A DNA stretch of 5,532 bases from an uncultured Erysipelotrichaceae bacterium (GTDB lineage Bacteria > Bacillota_I > Bacilli_A > RF39 > UBA660): positions 1 to 5,532 of the forward strand of contig CACXJP010000078.1 of assembly GCA_902768065.1 (NCBI GenBank), given 5' to 3'. Shown here piece by piece: positions 1 to 5,532 of this stretch. A program made the position numbers and the translations under genes. Position 1 is the first letter of the stretch, and each line of letters begins with the position of its first letter. Below the pieces are notes generated by a model. That model had not been told where the DNA came from. It saw nothing but the letters and a program-made list of their open reading frames with translations, and made no database searches.

Positions 1-1
1 A

Positions 2-3000
2 ATGGCAGTTTTATTAAATACTACAACAGAAGGACTTAATACACTTGCTAAGGATGGTAAAACAATTTATCCTATTGCATCACGTTGTGGAGTTTTTGCA
101 AAAACTGATATTCAACCTTTACTAAATGAAGGATGTTCAAAAGAAGATGTTGCTTTATCTATTATGCAAGCAGTTGTTAATCAAACAATAAGTGGACTTG
201 CTTGTGGAAAGCCTATTAAAGGAAATGTGATGTTTTTAGGTGGACCACTTAACTACTTAGATATGTTAAGAGATAGATTTATTAAAACATTAGATTTAAA
301 AGAAAATGAAATTATTATTCCTGAAGATGCAAGGCTTTTTGTATGTTTAGGTGCTTGCTTAGAAGATAATAATTCTAAGACATATAGTGTTGCAGATATA
401 AAAGCATTATTAAAGAAAATGTCTTATTTTAAAGAAAGTGATTCAAATAGCTTACAAGTTCTTTTTAAAAATGAAAAAGATTATGAAAGATTCAAGAAAA
501 GACATGATAAAAATAAAGTTGTTAGAAATGATATTTCAAAATATTCCGGTGATGTATTTGTAGGTATAGATGCAGGAAGTACTACGGCAAAGGTTGTTGC
601 AATTGATTCTGATGGTGCTTTATTATATGAAAATTATAAAGGTAATAAAGGAACTCCAGTTGACACTATTAAAGGAATGATATTAGATTTATATTCTAAG
701 TTAGGAAAGAATACTGTTATTAGAAGTGCAGGTTCTACTGGATATGGAGAACTATTAATAAAGACAGCTTTCAATTTAGATATATCTGAGATTGAGACTA
801 TGGCTCATTATGAAGCTGCTAATTATTTCTTACCTGGAGTAGAATCTATCATTGATATTGGTGGACAAGATATGAAATATATCAAAATAAAAGATGGTGC
901 AGTTGACTCAATTATGCTTAATGAAGCTTGTTCATCTGGATGTGGTTCATTTATTGAGACACTTGCTAAAAGCTTAAAAATGAATTTAGATGACTTTGTA
1001 AAATATGCAGTTACATCAGAAGCGCCAATTGATTTAGGTAGTCGTTGTACTGTATTTATGAATAGTAAAATTAAGCAAACTCAAAAAGAGGGTAGACCTC
1101 TAGGCGATATATTTGCAGGATTATCTTACTCAGTTATTAGAAATGCTATTCAAAAAGTTATGAAGATAAGAGATGTTTCTACTTTAGGTGAAAAGATAGT
1201 AGTACAAGGTGGAACATTTTATAATGACGCTGTATTAAAAGCATTTGAAAATATAACAGGAAAAAAAGTAGTAAGACCAGATATCGCAGGACTAATGGGA
1301 GCATATGGAGTTGCTTTAATTGCTCTTGATAATTTTAAACAATATGATGATCAAGATGTAAAAAGTAGTATGTTAACTGAAGATGAGATAAATAATTTAA
1401 AAATAAAAACAATGCATTCTAGATGTAAGGGTTGTGAAAATAAATGTGCCCTTACAATAAGTATGTTTAATAAGAAAAGTTTTATTTCTGGAAATAGATG
1501 TGAAAGAGGTAGTGGAAATAATGGATCTAATTCACAACTTCCTAATATGTATTCTTGGAAATATGATAGATTATTTAACTATACTCCATTAGATGAAGAT
1601 AAAGCAAAAAGAGGAGTAATTGGAATTCCAAGAGTACTTAATATGTATGAGGATTATCCATTATGGTTTACAATTCTAACTAAATTAGGATTTAGAGTAG
1701 TTTTATCAGATCACTCTAATAGAAGAATCTATGAGACTGGAATTGATTCAATTCCAAGTGAGTCAGTTTGTTATCCGGCCAAACTAGTACATGGTCATAT
1801 TATGAATCTACTTGCCAAGGATGTTGAAAGTATATTTTATCCTTGTATAATGTATGAGAAAAATGAATTTAAAAATAGTGATAATTGTTATAATTGTCCT
1901 ATTGTTCAAAGTTATAGTGAAGCAATTAAGTTAAATGTTGAGGATTTAGAAGAAAAGCATATTAAATTTATGAATCCATTTCTTCCTATGGATGAGAAAA
2001 ATTTATTAAAAGTATTTTTAGACTTACCTGAGTTTAAGGAATATAATTTTACTAAGAGTGAATTAAAAGATGCGATTCATGAAGGATTCTTAGAACAAGC
2101 TAAGTTTAAACAAGAAGTTAGAGATAAGGGAGAAGAATTCATTAAATATATTGATGAGCATAATGAAAAAGCAATTGTTCTTGCTGGTCGTCCATATCAT
2201 TTGGATAAAGAAGTAAATCATGGTATTGATACAATGATTAATTCACTTGGACTTTGTGTTTTAACAGAAGACTCAATTTGTCATATGAGTGAGATTAAGT
2301 CTAAACTTAGAATAGTTGATCAATGGACATATCACTCTCGTGTTTTCCATGCAGCTGATGTCGTGTCACGTCATGACAATATGGAATTAGTTAATCTAAA
2401 CTCATTTGGATGTGGACTTGATGCGATTATTACTGATCAAGCAGAAGAAATATTAAAGAGTAATAATAGACTTTATACAACAATTAAGATAGATGAGATT
2501 AATAATTTAGGAGCTGCGAAGATTAGAATTAGATCTTTAATTGCTTCAATGAATAAGAGAATTAATGATACTAGTAATTATGTTCCATATAATTATCAAA
2601 AGAATTATTTTAAAGAGGCTGATAAGAAACATACGTTATTATTCCCAGATATGACTGTTCAACATATGCCGCTTTTTGAGCATATATTAAATAGTGAAGG
2701 ATATAATGCAGTGTATCTTAGAGAGTCAACTGATAATACAGTTGAGACTGGGCTTAAATATGTTAATAATGATGCATGTTATCCTGCTGTAATAGTAACA
2801 GGTCAATTAATTGAAGCTTTACAGAGTGGAAAATATGATTTGGATAATACAAGTGTTATTATTACTCAGACTGGTGGGGGTTGTCGTGCGACAAACTATA
2901 TAGGTTTAATTAGAAAAGGGCTTAGAGATGCTGGACTTGAAAAAATATCTATTTTATCATTCAATGTATCTGGACTTGAAAAAGAACAAGCGTTTAAACT

Positions 3001-3826
3001 TACCCCAAGGCTTGTAAAGAAATTATTAGAGGCAGTATTATATGGAGACTTACTCATGAAGCTTCTTCTTGCGACTAGGCCACTTGAGAAGGTTAGTGGA
3101 ACTAGTCAAAAATTGTATGATAGATGGATGGAAATAGTTTGTCATGATATTGAAGAAGGAAGATTTTCTAAGTTTAAGAAAAATGTTAAAGAAATAGTTA
3201 ATGACTTTAATAAGATAGATGTATATGATAAAGATCTTCCTAAAGTTGGAATTGTTGGAGAGATACTTGTTAAATATCATTTCTTTGCAAATGATAATTT
3301 AATAGAAAAATTAGAAGCAGAAGGTGCACAAGTATCTTTACCTGACTTAATGGGATTTGTTAAGTACTGTGCTTATAATGCTATTATTAAAAGTAAGTTA
3401 TTTAAAACGGGTGGAATTTCTCCGTTCTTATATAAACAAGCTCTTAATTTGATTGATATCTTTGAAAAGCCTGTTAAAGATGCTTTAAAAGGTACTAGAT
3501 TTGGTACAGTAACAAATATTTATGAACTTGCAGATAATGTTGATGGAATATTATCTTTAGGAAATCAAACTGGTGAAGGATGGTTCTTAACTGCTGAAAT
3601 GGTTAGTTTAATGAAACACGGAGTATCAAATATTGTATGTGTTCAACCGTTTGCTTGTCTTCCAAATCATATAGTTGGAAAAAGTGTTATTAAGAAGTTT
3701 AGACAATTATACCCAGATTCTAACATAGTTGCGATTGACTATGATCCGGGAGCAAGTCATACTAATCAGATTAATAGAATTAAGTTGATGCTTACTGTTG
3801 CGAAAGATAATATTGGTAAGAAATAG
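2..3826 (+). CDS. Acyl-CoA dehydratase activase-type protein (BcrAD/BadFG ATPase + DUF2229 fusion), 5' partial
   Basis: This cytoplasmic protein belongs to the large activase-related family related to HgdC, the ATP-driven Fe-S electron donor of 2-hydroxyacyl-CoA dehydratases. The substrate of the long fused members is not established. Residues 1-115 are the end of a first BcrAD/BadFG ATPase domain (SRCGVF with C29; LGGPL), so the ATG at position 2 is internal and the true start lies upstream, probably 150 or more codons away. A complete second ATPase domain spans about 186-440: GIDAGSTTAK (188-197), SAGSTGYGE (242-250), DIGGQDMK (285-292), NEACSSGCGSF with C310 and C314, GSRC with C349, and QGG (402-404). 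C310 and C349 match the two cluster-binding Cys of HgdC-type activators. A CX2CX3CX17C set (C475, C478, C482, C500) follows. DUF2229/HgdB-like sequence comes next: SVCYPAKL (C590), C615, C629, C632, GRPYH (729-733), ACYP (C926), GGGC (C961), and a C-terminal segment with GEGW and C1213/C1219. No dehydratase subunits are visible here. Family assignment is firm; physiological role is open. Confidence 0.93.
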   Translation: MAVLLNTTTEGLNTLAKDGKTIYPIASRCGVFAKTDIQPLLNEGCSKEDVALSIMQAVVNQTISGLACGKPIKGNVMFLGGPLNYLDMLRDRFIKTLDLKENEIIIPEDARLFVCLGACLEDNNSKTYSVADIKALLKKMSYFKESDSNSLQVLFKNEKDYERFKKRHDKNKVVRNDISKYSGDVFVGIDAGSTTAKVVAIDSDGALLYENYKGNKGTPVDTIKGMILDLYSKLGKNTVIRSAGSTGYGELLIKTAFNLDISEIETMAHYEAANYFLPGVESIIDIGGQDMKYIKIKDGAVDSIMLNEACSSGCGSFIETLAKSLKMNLDDFVKYAVTSEAPIDLGSRCTVFMNSKIKQTQKEGRPLGDIFAGLSYSVIRNAIQKVMKIRDVSTLGEKIVVQGGTFYNDAVLKAFENITGKKVVRPDIAGLMGAYGVALIALDNFKQYDDQDVKSSMLTEDEINNLKIKTMHSRCKGCENKCALTISMFNKKSFISGNRCERGSGNNGSNSQLPNMYSWKYDRLFNYTPLDEDKAKRGVIGIPRVLNMYEDYPLWFTILTKLGFRVVLSDHSNRRIYETGIDSIPSESVCYPAKLVHGHIMNLLAKDVESIFYPCIMYEKNEFKNSDNCYNCPIVQSYSEAIKLNVEDLEEKHIKFMNPFLPMDEKNLLKVFLDLPEFKEYNFTKSELKDAIHEGFLEQAKFKQEVRDKGEEFIKYIDEHNEKAIVLAGRPYHLDKEVNHGIDTMINSLGLCVLTEDSICHMSEIKSKLRIVDQWTYHSRVFHAADVVSRHDNMELVNLNSFGCGLDAIITDQAEEILKSNNRLYTTIKIDEINNLGAAKIRIRSLIASMNKRINDTSNYVPYNYQKNYFKEADKKHTLLFPDMTVQHMPLFEHILNSEGYNAVYLRESTDNTVETGLKYVNNDACYPAVIVTGQLIEALQSGKYDLDNTSVIITQTGGGCRATNYIGLIRKGLRDAGLEKISILSFNVSGLEKEQAFKLTPRLVKKLLEAVLYGDLLMKLLLATRPLEKVSGTSQKLYDRWMEIVCHDIEEGRFSKFKKNVKEIVNDFNKIDVYDKDLPKVGIVGEILVKYHFFANDNLIEKLEAEGAQVSLPDLMGFVKYCAYNAIIKSKLFKTGGISPFLYKQALNLIDIFEKPVKDALKGTRFGTVTNIYELADNVDGILSLGNQTGEGWFLTAEMVSLMKHGVSNIVCVQPFACLPNHIVGKSVIKKFRQLYPDSNIVAIDYDPGASHTNQINRIKLMLTVAKDNIGKK

Positions 3827-3849
3827 AGAAGTCATATGACTTCTTTTTT
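3827..3849 (+). terminator. Rho-independent terminator after the activase gene
   Basis: An 18-base perfect palindrome (AGAAGTCATATGACTTCT, 3827-3844) begins immediately after the TAG stop and folds into a 7-bp stem with a 4-base loop. The six-T run (3844-3849) overlaps its last base and is followed by G and TTT. It would end transcription of the upstream gene; the minus strand lacks a matching T-run. Confidence 0.88.
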
Positions 3850-3876
3850 GTTTATAAGGAAAGTGCGTTTTAATCT

Positions 3877-3913
3877 AAAAAAATAAAAATGTAATAGTTT
3901 TGATACTATTACA
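3877..3913 (-). terminator. Rho-independent terminator for the minus-strand small gene
   Basis: A 9-bp perfect stem (TGTAATAGT at 3890-3898 with ACTATTACA at 3905-3913) encloses a 6-base loop. Read on the minus strand it is followed by a T-rich tract (complement of 3877-3889, twelve T in thirteen bases). It lies 15 bases past the stop of the small Cys/His gene, so it probably ends the transposase/small-gene transcript. It faces the activase terminator, so the two convergent units are insulated from each other. A hairpin here could also mark the terminal region of the IS91-like element, but I cannot show that from one copy. Confidence 0.8.
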
Positions 3914-3928
3914 CTACAAATAAACCTA

Positions 3929-4165
3929 CTAATCTTTAGAGGTTCTTATTGGAAATGATGGACCACTACAATATGGACATTCCATCTCAAAAGATTTTTT
4001 AGCTTTAATAAATTTTAAGAATCCAAGATGTTCATTGATTATAAAACTTGGAACAGGATCTAGTTTGTGATATTTTTTACATTCATATACATATATTACT
4101 TCGTCTTTCCCGAAGTAAGAAATTCCACTATTTAATACTTTCTGTATTTGTTTTTCACTTGCCAT
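3929..4165 (-). CDS. Small Cys/His protein (possible zinc ribbon), likely IS91-element accessory gene
   Basis: The 78-residue product is not recognised as a named family. It has two Cys/His pairs about 30 residues apart: C29 with H33 (ECKKYH) and C63 with C66 (ECPYC). The CX3H plus CX2C arrangement could bind one zinc ion, which is inference. There is no signal peptide or membrane segment, and it is rich in Lys, Phe and Tyr, as expected for a small cytosolic, possibly nucleic-acid-binding protein. The start is well supported: an AGGAG site lies 8 bases before the ATG. The transposase remnant upstream on the same strand ends in a TAG that overlaps this ribosome binding site, leaving 11 bases between the two genes, which is typical of translational coupling. 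A terminator follows the stop. The frame is intact although the transposase is broken, so it may be retained for another role or be recently orphaned. An unrelated resident gene is the alternative. Confidence 0.68.
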   Translation of the reverse strand: MASEKQIQKVLNSGISYFGKDEVIYVYECKKYHKLDPVPSFIINEHLGFLKFIKAKKSFEMECPYCSGPSFPIRTSKD

Positions 4166-4173
4166 GATATTGT

Positions 4174-4178
4174 CTCCT
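4174..4178 (-). promoter_or_regulatory. Ribosome binding site of the small Cys/His gene, overlapping the transposase stop
   Basis: The minus strand reads AGGAG here, 8 bases upstream of the ATG at 4165. The first two bases of the motif are also the last two of the TAG (4179-4177) that closes the transposase remnant frame, giving TAGGAG. This site fixes the start codon and suggests coupled translation in the ancestral element. Confidence 0.8.
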
Positions 4179-4994
4179 ATGGGTATGTACTTTTATTATA
4201 CGCCATAAAAGTGTTACAAACATCACAAACTAAATGATTTACTTAAAAAGATAAAGTAATCATTGCTTTCCATGTGTTTAGTGATTTTATAACTTTAGCT
4301 TTTTCTTCAGATAGAAACTTAGCTACATCAATAGTAATTTTGGTGGAATTATGGTAAGCTCCATAAAATCTAATTTGTTTGAAGTTTTTATCTGGAATAT
4401 GGATAATTAATCTAGAAATGAATTCAAATGCATGAATTTTTTCAATAATAACTAAATTATCTTCGTGTCTTTGATACCAAAAAGTAGCATAAGTACGTAG
4501 TCTATTATTCTAGATTCTGCCATAACAGGACGAGCAACGTATCTACAAACATATTTGATAAGTTCAGTATAAGATTTAAATTTAGAGGGTGGAGCAAAAA
4601 CATAGAAACCTTCTTTATGATTTAAATATATTTCGTTTTTAAGTTTTCTAAAATCTTTTTTACCAATATCATTTTCTAGCATATCAAGAAAAATTTTCAT
4701 AAAACGTTTTCTAAAAGAAGGGTAGGAAAAGAAATCAATTTTAATAAAGTCTTTATTTTTATTAGATATTCCACCATCTAGTAAAATCATATGAATATGA
4801 GGATTAAAGCAAAGATTTCTACCAAAAGTATGATGGATAGAAATAAAAGCAGGGGTAATATCATATTTTTTATATTTTTCTTTAAACCAGTATTTAATGG
4901 TGATAGCAGAAGCATCGAAAAGATATTGGAATCTTCTTCTATCTTGTCTAAAAAATGGCTTTAATTCCTCAGCAATGGTGAACACAACATGTCT
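4177..4994 (-). pseudogene. IS91-family (Y2, HUH) transposase, 5'-truncated, frameshifted, with internal stop
   Basis: IS91 transposases are HUH nucleases with two catalytic tyrosines that move the element by rolling-circle-like transposition. Reading from 4994, the sequence starts at RHVVFTIAEEL, the beginning of the Y2_Tnp domain. It continues through HTFGRNLCFNPHIHMILLDGG, containing the HIH metal-binding motif, to YVCRY, the tyrosine pair with the usual spacing of four. The N-terminal zinc-binding domain (about 100 residues in relatives) is missing: a TAG lies in frame at 5021-5019 and there is no Cys-rich sequence upstream. GTG at 4985 is the first possible start but encodes the internal Val of the HVVFTI motif. 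After ESRIIDY the homology moves to another frame near 4496 (TYATFWYQRHED, then EKIHAFEFISRLIIHIPD), which fits loss of one or four bases. A TAA at 4245-4243 interrupts that frame. The same frame then continues with CDVC and ends at TAG 4179-4177. Three separate lesions make it a non-functional remnant. Confidence 0.88.
4195..4200 (-). promoter_or_regulatory. Possible -10 box upstream of the small Cys/His gene
   Basis: The minus strand shows a perfect TATAAT (4200 to 4195), 29 bases before the start codon. No good -35 is found: TTGTAA lies only 13 bases upstream and TTGTGA 22 bases upstream. The hexamer also falls within the last codons of the transposase remnant (Tyr-Asn), so it may be chance. 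If real, it would let the small gene be expressed independently of the dead transposase. Confidence 0.3.
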
Positions 4995-5294
4995 TATTCT
5001 ATGAATAAGGAAAAATATCTAGAAAACTATATTTATAACTCAATAGTAAATCATGCATTGAAAAAGTATAAAACATCAATTCATGAAAATGATGTAATAA
5101 AAGAAATTATATATACTAATTATAAAAAATACAAAACTAACAAATATGATATTTTAAAATCATACTTATCAAATAAGGGAAAAAAGAGATATATTAATAA
5201 ATATAAAATAGATCAAGCTATTACTAATATTAATAAGGAACTTGAAGAAGCAAAAGATGAATTTAAAAAATTATTTAAAGAATATCAAGTATGA
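4989..5294 (+). CDS. Hypothetical Lys-rich helical protein, start uncertain, possibly a gene remnant
   Basis: I do not recognise this 101-residue product. It is rich in Lys, Tyr, Asn and Ile, highly charged, and has no cysteine, signal peptide or membrane segment. Its last 25 residues (ITNINKELEEAKDEFKKLFK) look like an amphipathic or coiled-coil helix. The first ATG (4989) has only a weak GGTG upstream and lies inside the opposite-strand transposase remnant. A second ATG at 5001 has no ribosome binding site. The frame stays open upstream to 4965, inside the remnant. This would fit either a gene whose original 5' end was replaced when the IS91 element inserted or was deleted, leaving a C-terminal fragment, or a chance open frame in very A/T-rich DNA. 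No promoter or following terminator is visible. An active gene is possible but not shown. Confidence 0.38.
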   Translation: MSYSMNKEKYLENYIYNSIVNHALKKYKTSIHENDVIKEIIYTNYKKYKTNKYDILKSYLSNKGKKRYINKYKIDQAITNINKELEEAKDEFKKLFKEYQV

Positions 5295-5300
5295 AAAATA

Positions 5301-5323
5301 AATGTAAAAAAATGTAAAAAAAT
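5301..5323 (+). repeat. Short direct tandem repeat, 10-base unit, about 2.3 copies
   Basis: The unit AATGTAAAAA occurs twice (5301-5310, 5311-5320), followed by AAT. It lies in the A-rich spacer just after the stop of the 101-codon frame. It most likely reflects slippage in low-complexity DNA. An A-rich tract about 20 bases upstream of the -35 box of the next promoter could also act as an UP-like element, which is inference. Confidence 0.6.
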
Positions 5324-5343
5324 ATTATGATGTATATCTCTAG

Positions 5344-5373
5344 TTGAAATTTGTCCTGGGTGGAGGGTAGAAT
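5344..5373 (+). promoter_or_regulatory. Probable sigma-A-type promoter for the secreted protein gene
   Basis: TTGAAA (5344-5349) and TAGAAT (5368-5373) each match the consensus at five of six positions and are separated by 18 bases, near the preferred 17. Predicted transcription would begin near 5380, giving a short leader with a good ribosome binding site. The spacer contains an unusually G-rich run (GGGTGGAGGG, 5358-5367) in otherwise very A/T-rich DNA. Confidence 0.55.
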
Positions 5374-5374
5374 A

Positions 5375-5386
5375 AGTTTATAAACT
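5375..5386. repeat. 12-bp perfect palindrome next to the predicted transcription start
   Basis: AGTTTATAAACT is its own reverse complement. It sits directly after the predicted -10 box and covers the expected start site, where a repressor operator could lie. It is A/T-rich and short, so chance is a real alternative. Confidence 0.3.
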
Positions 5387-5392
5387 AGAAAG

Positions 5393-5397
5393 AGGAG
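5393..5397 (+). promoter_or_regulatory. Ribosome binding site of the secreted protein gene
   Basis: AGGAG, within the longer AGAGGAG, ends 8 bases before the ATG at 5406. It fixes that start codon and indicates efficient translation. Confidence 0.85.
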
Positions 5398-5405
5398 AAG
5401 AAAAA

Positions 5406-5532
5406 ATGAAAAATTTTAAAAACAAAAAAACACTACAAATAGTATTACTAGTAGTAATCGCAGTAGTAACATTAGGAATAGGTTATGCAGCAATAAGTGC
5501 AGTAAATTTAATTATTAATGGTAATGCAACTG
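5406..5532 (+). CDS. Secreted or membrane-anchored protein with N-terminal signal segment, 3' partial
   Basis: The window shows the first 42 codons. A basic N-terminus (MKNFKNKK) is followed by a hydrophobic stretch from about residue 10 to 27 (LQIVLLVVIAVVTLGIGYAA) and then the start of a mature region, AISAVNLIINGNAT. This is a classic signal peptide or signal anchor. Cleavage could occur near the alanines around residues 28-32, but the site is uncertain. The pattern of hydrophobic segment, GYAAIS, then a short beta-strand-like NLIINGNAT resembles the N-termini of many uncharacterised low-GC Firmicutes exported proteins and, more loosely, TasA/CalY-like matrix or surface proteins. That comparison is from memory and is only suggestive. 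The promoter and ribosome binding site immediately upstream support a real, separately expressed gene. Length, domains and partners lie beyond the right edge. Confidence 0.82.
   Translation, partial: MKNFKNKKTLQIVLLVVIAVVTLGIGYAAISAVNLIINGNAT

Larger units (their letters stand above)
3877..4994 (-). mobile_element. Degraded 3' portion of an IS91-like insertion element
   Basis: The segment groups the broken transposase, the tightly coupled small Cys/His gene and the terminator hairpin, all on the minus strand. IS91 elements lack the inverted-repeat ends and target duplications of ordinary IS elements, so their boundaries cannot be read from one copy. The 5' limit is set where transposase similarity stops, around 4994. 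The 3' limit is a guess: the element must end between the small gene and the activase terminator (3850-3928) if that gene belongs to it, or near 4177 if it does not. Confidence 0.5.

Noticed and set aside
3050..3280. A 76-codon open frame on the minus strand within the activase gene
   Set aside because: It is wholly antisense to a strongly supported coding region, its product is a low-complexity Phe/Ile/Asn-rich string, and it is expected by chance in A/T-rich DNA.
4243..4245. Recoded TAA in the transposase tail, or an alternative genetic code
   Set aside because: The 1274-codon activase frame ends at a normal TAG, uses TGG for tryptophan and contains no internal stops. A nonsense mutation in a dead transposase is the simpler explanation.
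4236..4261. Hairpin GATT(T)ACTT / AAGTAATC as a terminator or element end
   Set aside because: The stem has a bulge, is A/T-rich, lacks a following T-run on either strand, and lies inside the readable transposase remnant.
4485..4512. Programmed ribosomal frameshift in the transposase
   Set aside because: The change of frame would need a -1 slip after the Tyr codon at 4499-4497, but there is no X-XXY-YYZ slippery heptamer there, and other lesions (missing N-terminus, internal TAA) show general decay.
4452..4985. A complete 177-residue gene starting at GTG 4985
   Set aside because: The GTG is the internal Val codon of the conserved HVVFTI motif, there is no supporting ribosome binding site, and the last 14 residues come from the wrong frame after the shift.
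5301..5323. Tandem A-rich units as a CRISPR or origin iteron array
   Set aside because: Only two full copies of a 10-base low-complexity unit with no spacers, no cas genes and no replication initiator nearby.

Overview
The window reads as chromosomal DNA from a low-GC Gram-positive bacterium (Firmicutes/Bacillota type, possibly a gut Clostridia or Bacilli lineage). The evidence is strong A/T bias at third codon positions, AGGAG-type ribosome binding sites, hairpin-plus-T-run terminators and a long activase-type protein typical of anaerobic Firmicutes. TGA acts as a stop and tryptophan is TGG, so the standard bacterial code fits. The lineage call is inference.

Positions 1-3826 (+) hold most of a very large gene, open at the left edge. 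It encodes an acyl-CoA dehydratase activase-type protein: the end of a first BcrAD/BadFG ATPase domain, a complete second one, then a DUF2229/HgdB-like C-terminal half. It ends at a clear terminator (3827-3849).

Positions 3877-4994 (-) hold the decayed 3' part of an IS91-family (HUH, Y2 rolling-circle) insertion element. The transposase has lost its N-terminal zinc-binding region, carries a one-register frameshift near 4496 and a stop codon at 4243-4245, but is otherwise readable down to a natural-looking end at 4177. Its final TAG overlaps the AGGAG of a small intact gene (3929-4165) for a 78-residue Cys/His protein, which has its own terminator at 3877-3913. This spacing suggests the small gene was an accessory gene of the element.

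Positions 4989-5294 (+) hold an uncertain 101-codon Lys-rich ORF that starts inside the transposase remnant. Positions 5295-5405 hold a short A-rich direct repeat, a probable promoter with an unusual G-rich spacer, a 12-bp palindrome and a strong ribosome binding site. These lead into a secreted or membrane-anchored protein gene (5406 onward) cut by the right edge.

The genes do not form one pathway. The window is a housekeeping or metabolic gene followed by an accessory junction created by a degraded mobile element. I see no CRISPR array, tRNA or rRNA, and no clear novel defence or other system. The closest thing to an undescribed unit is the IS91 transposase plus coupled small Cys/His gene.
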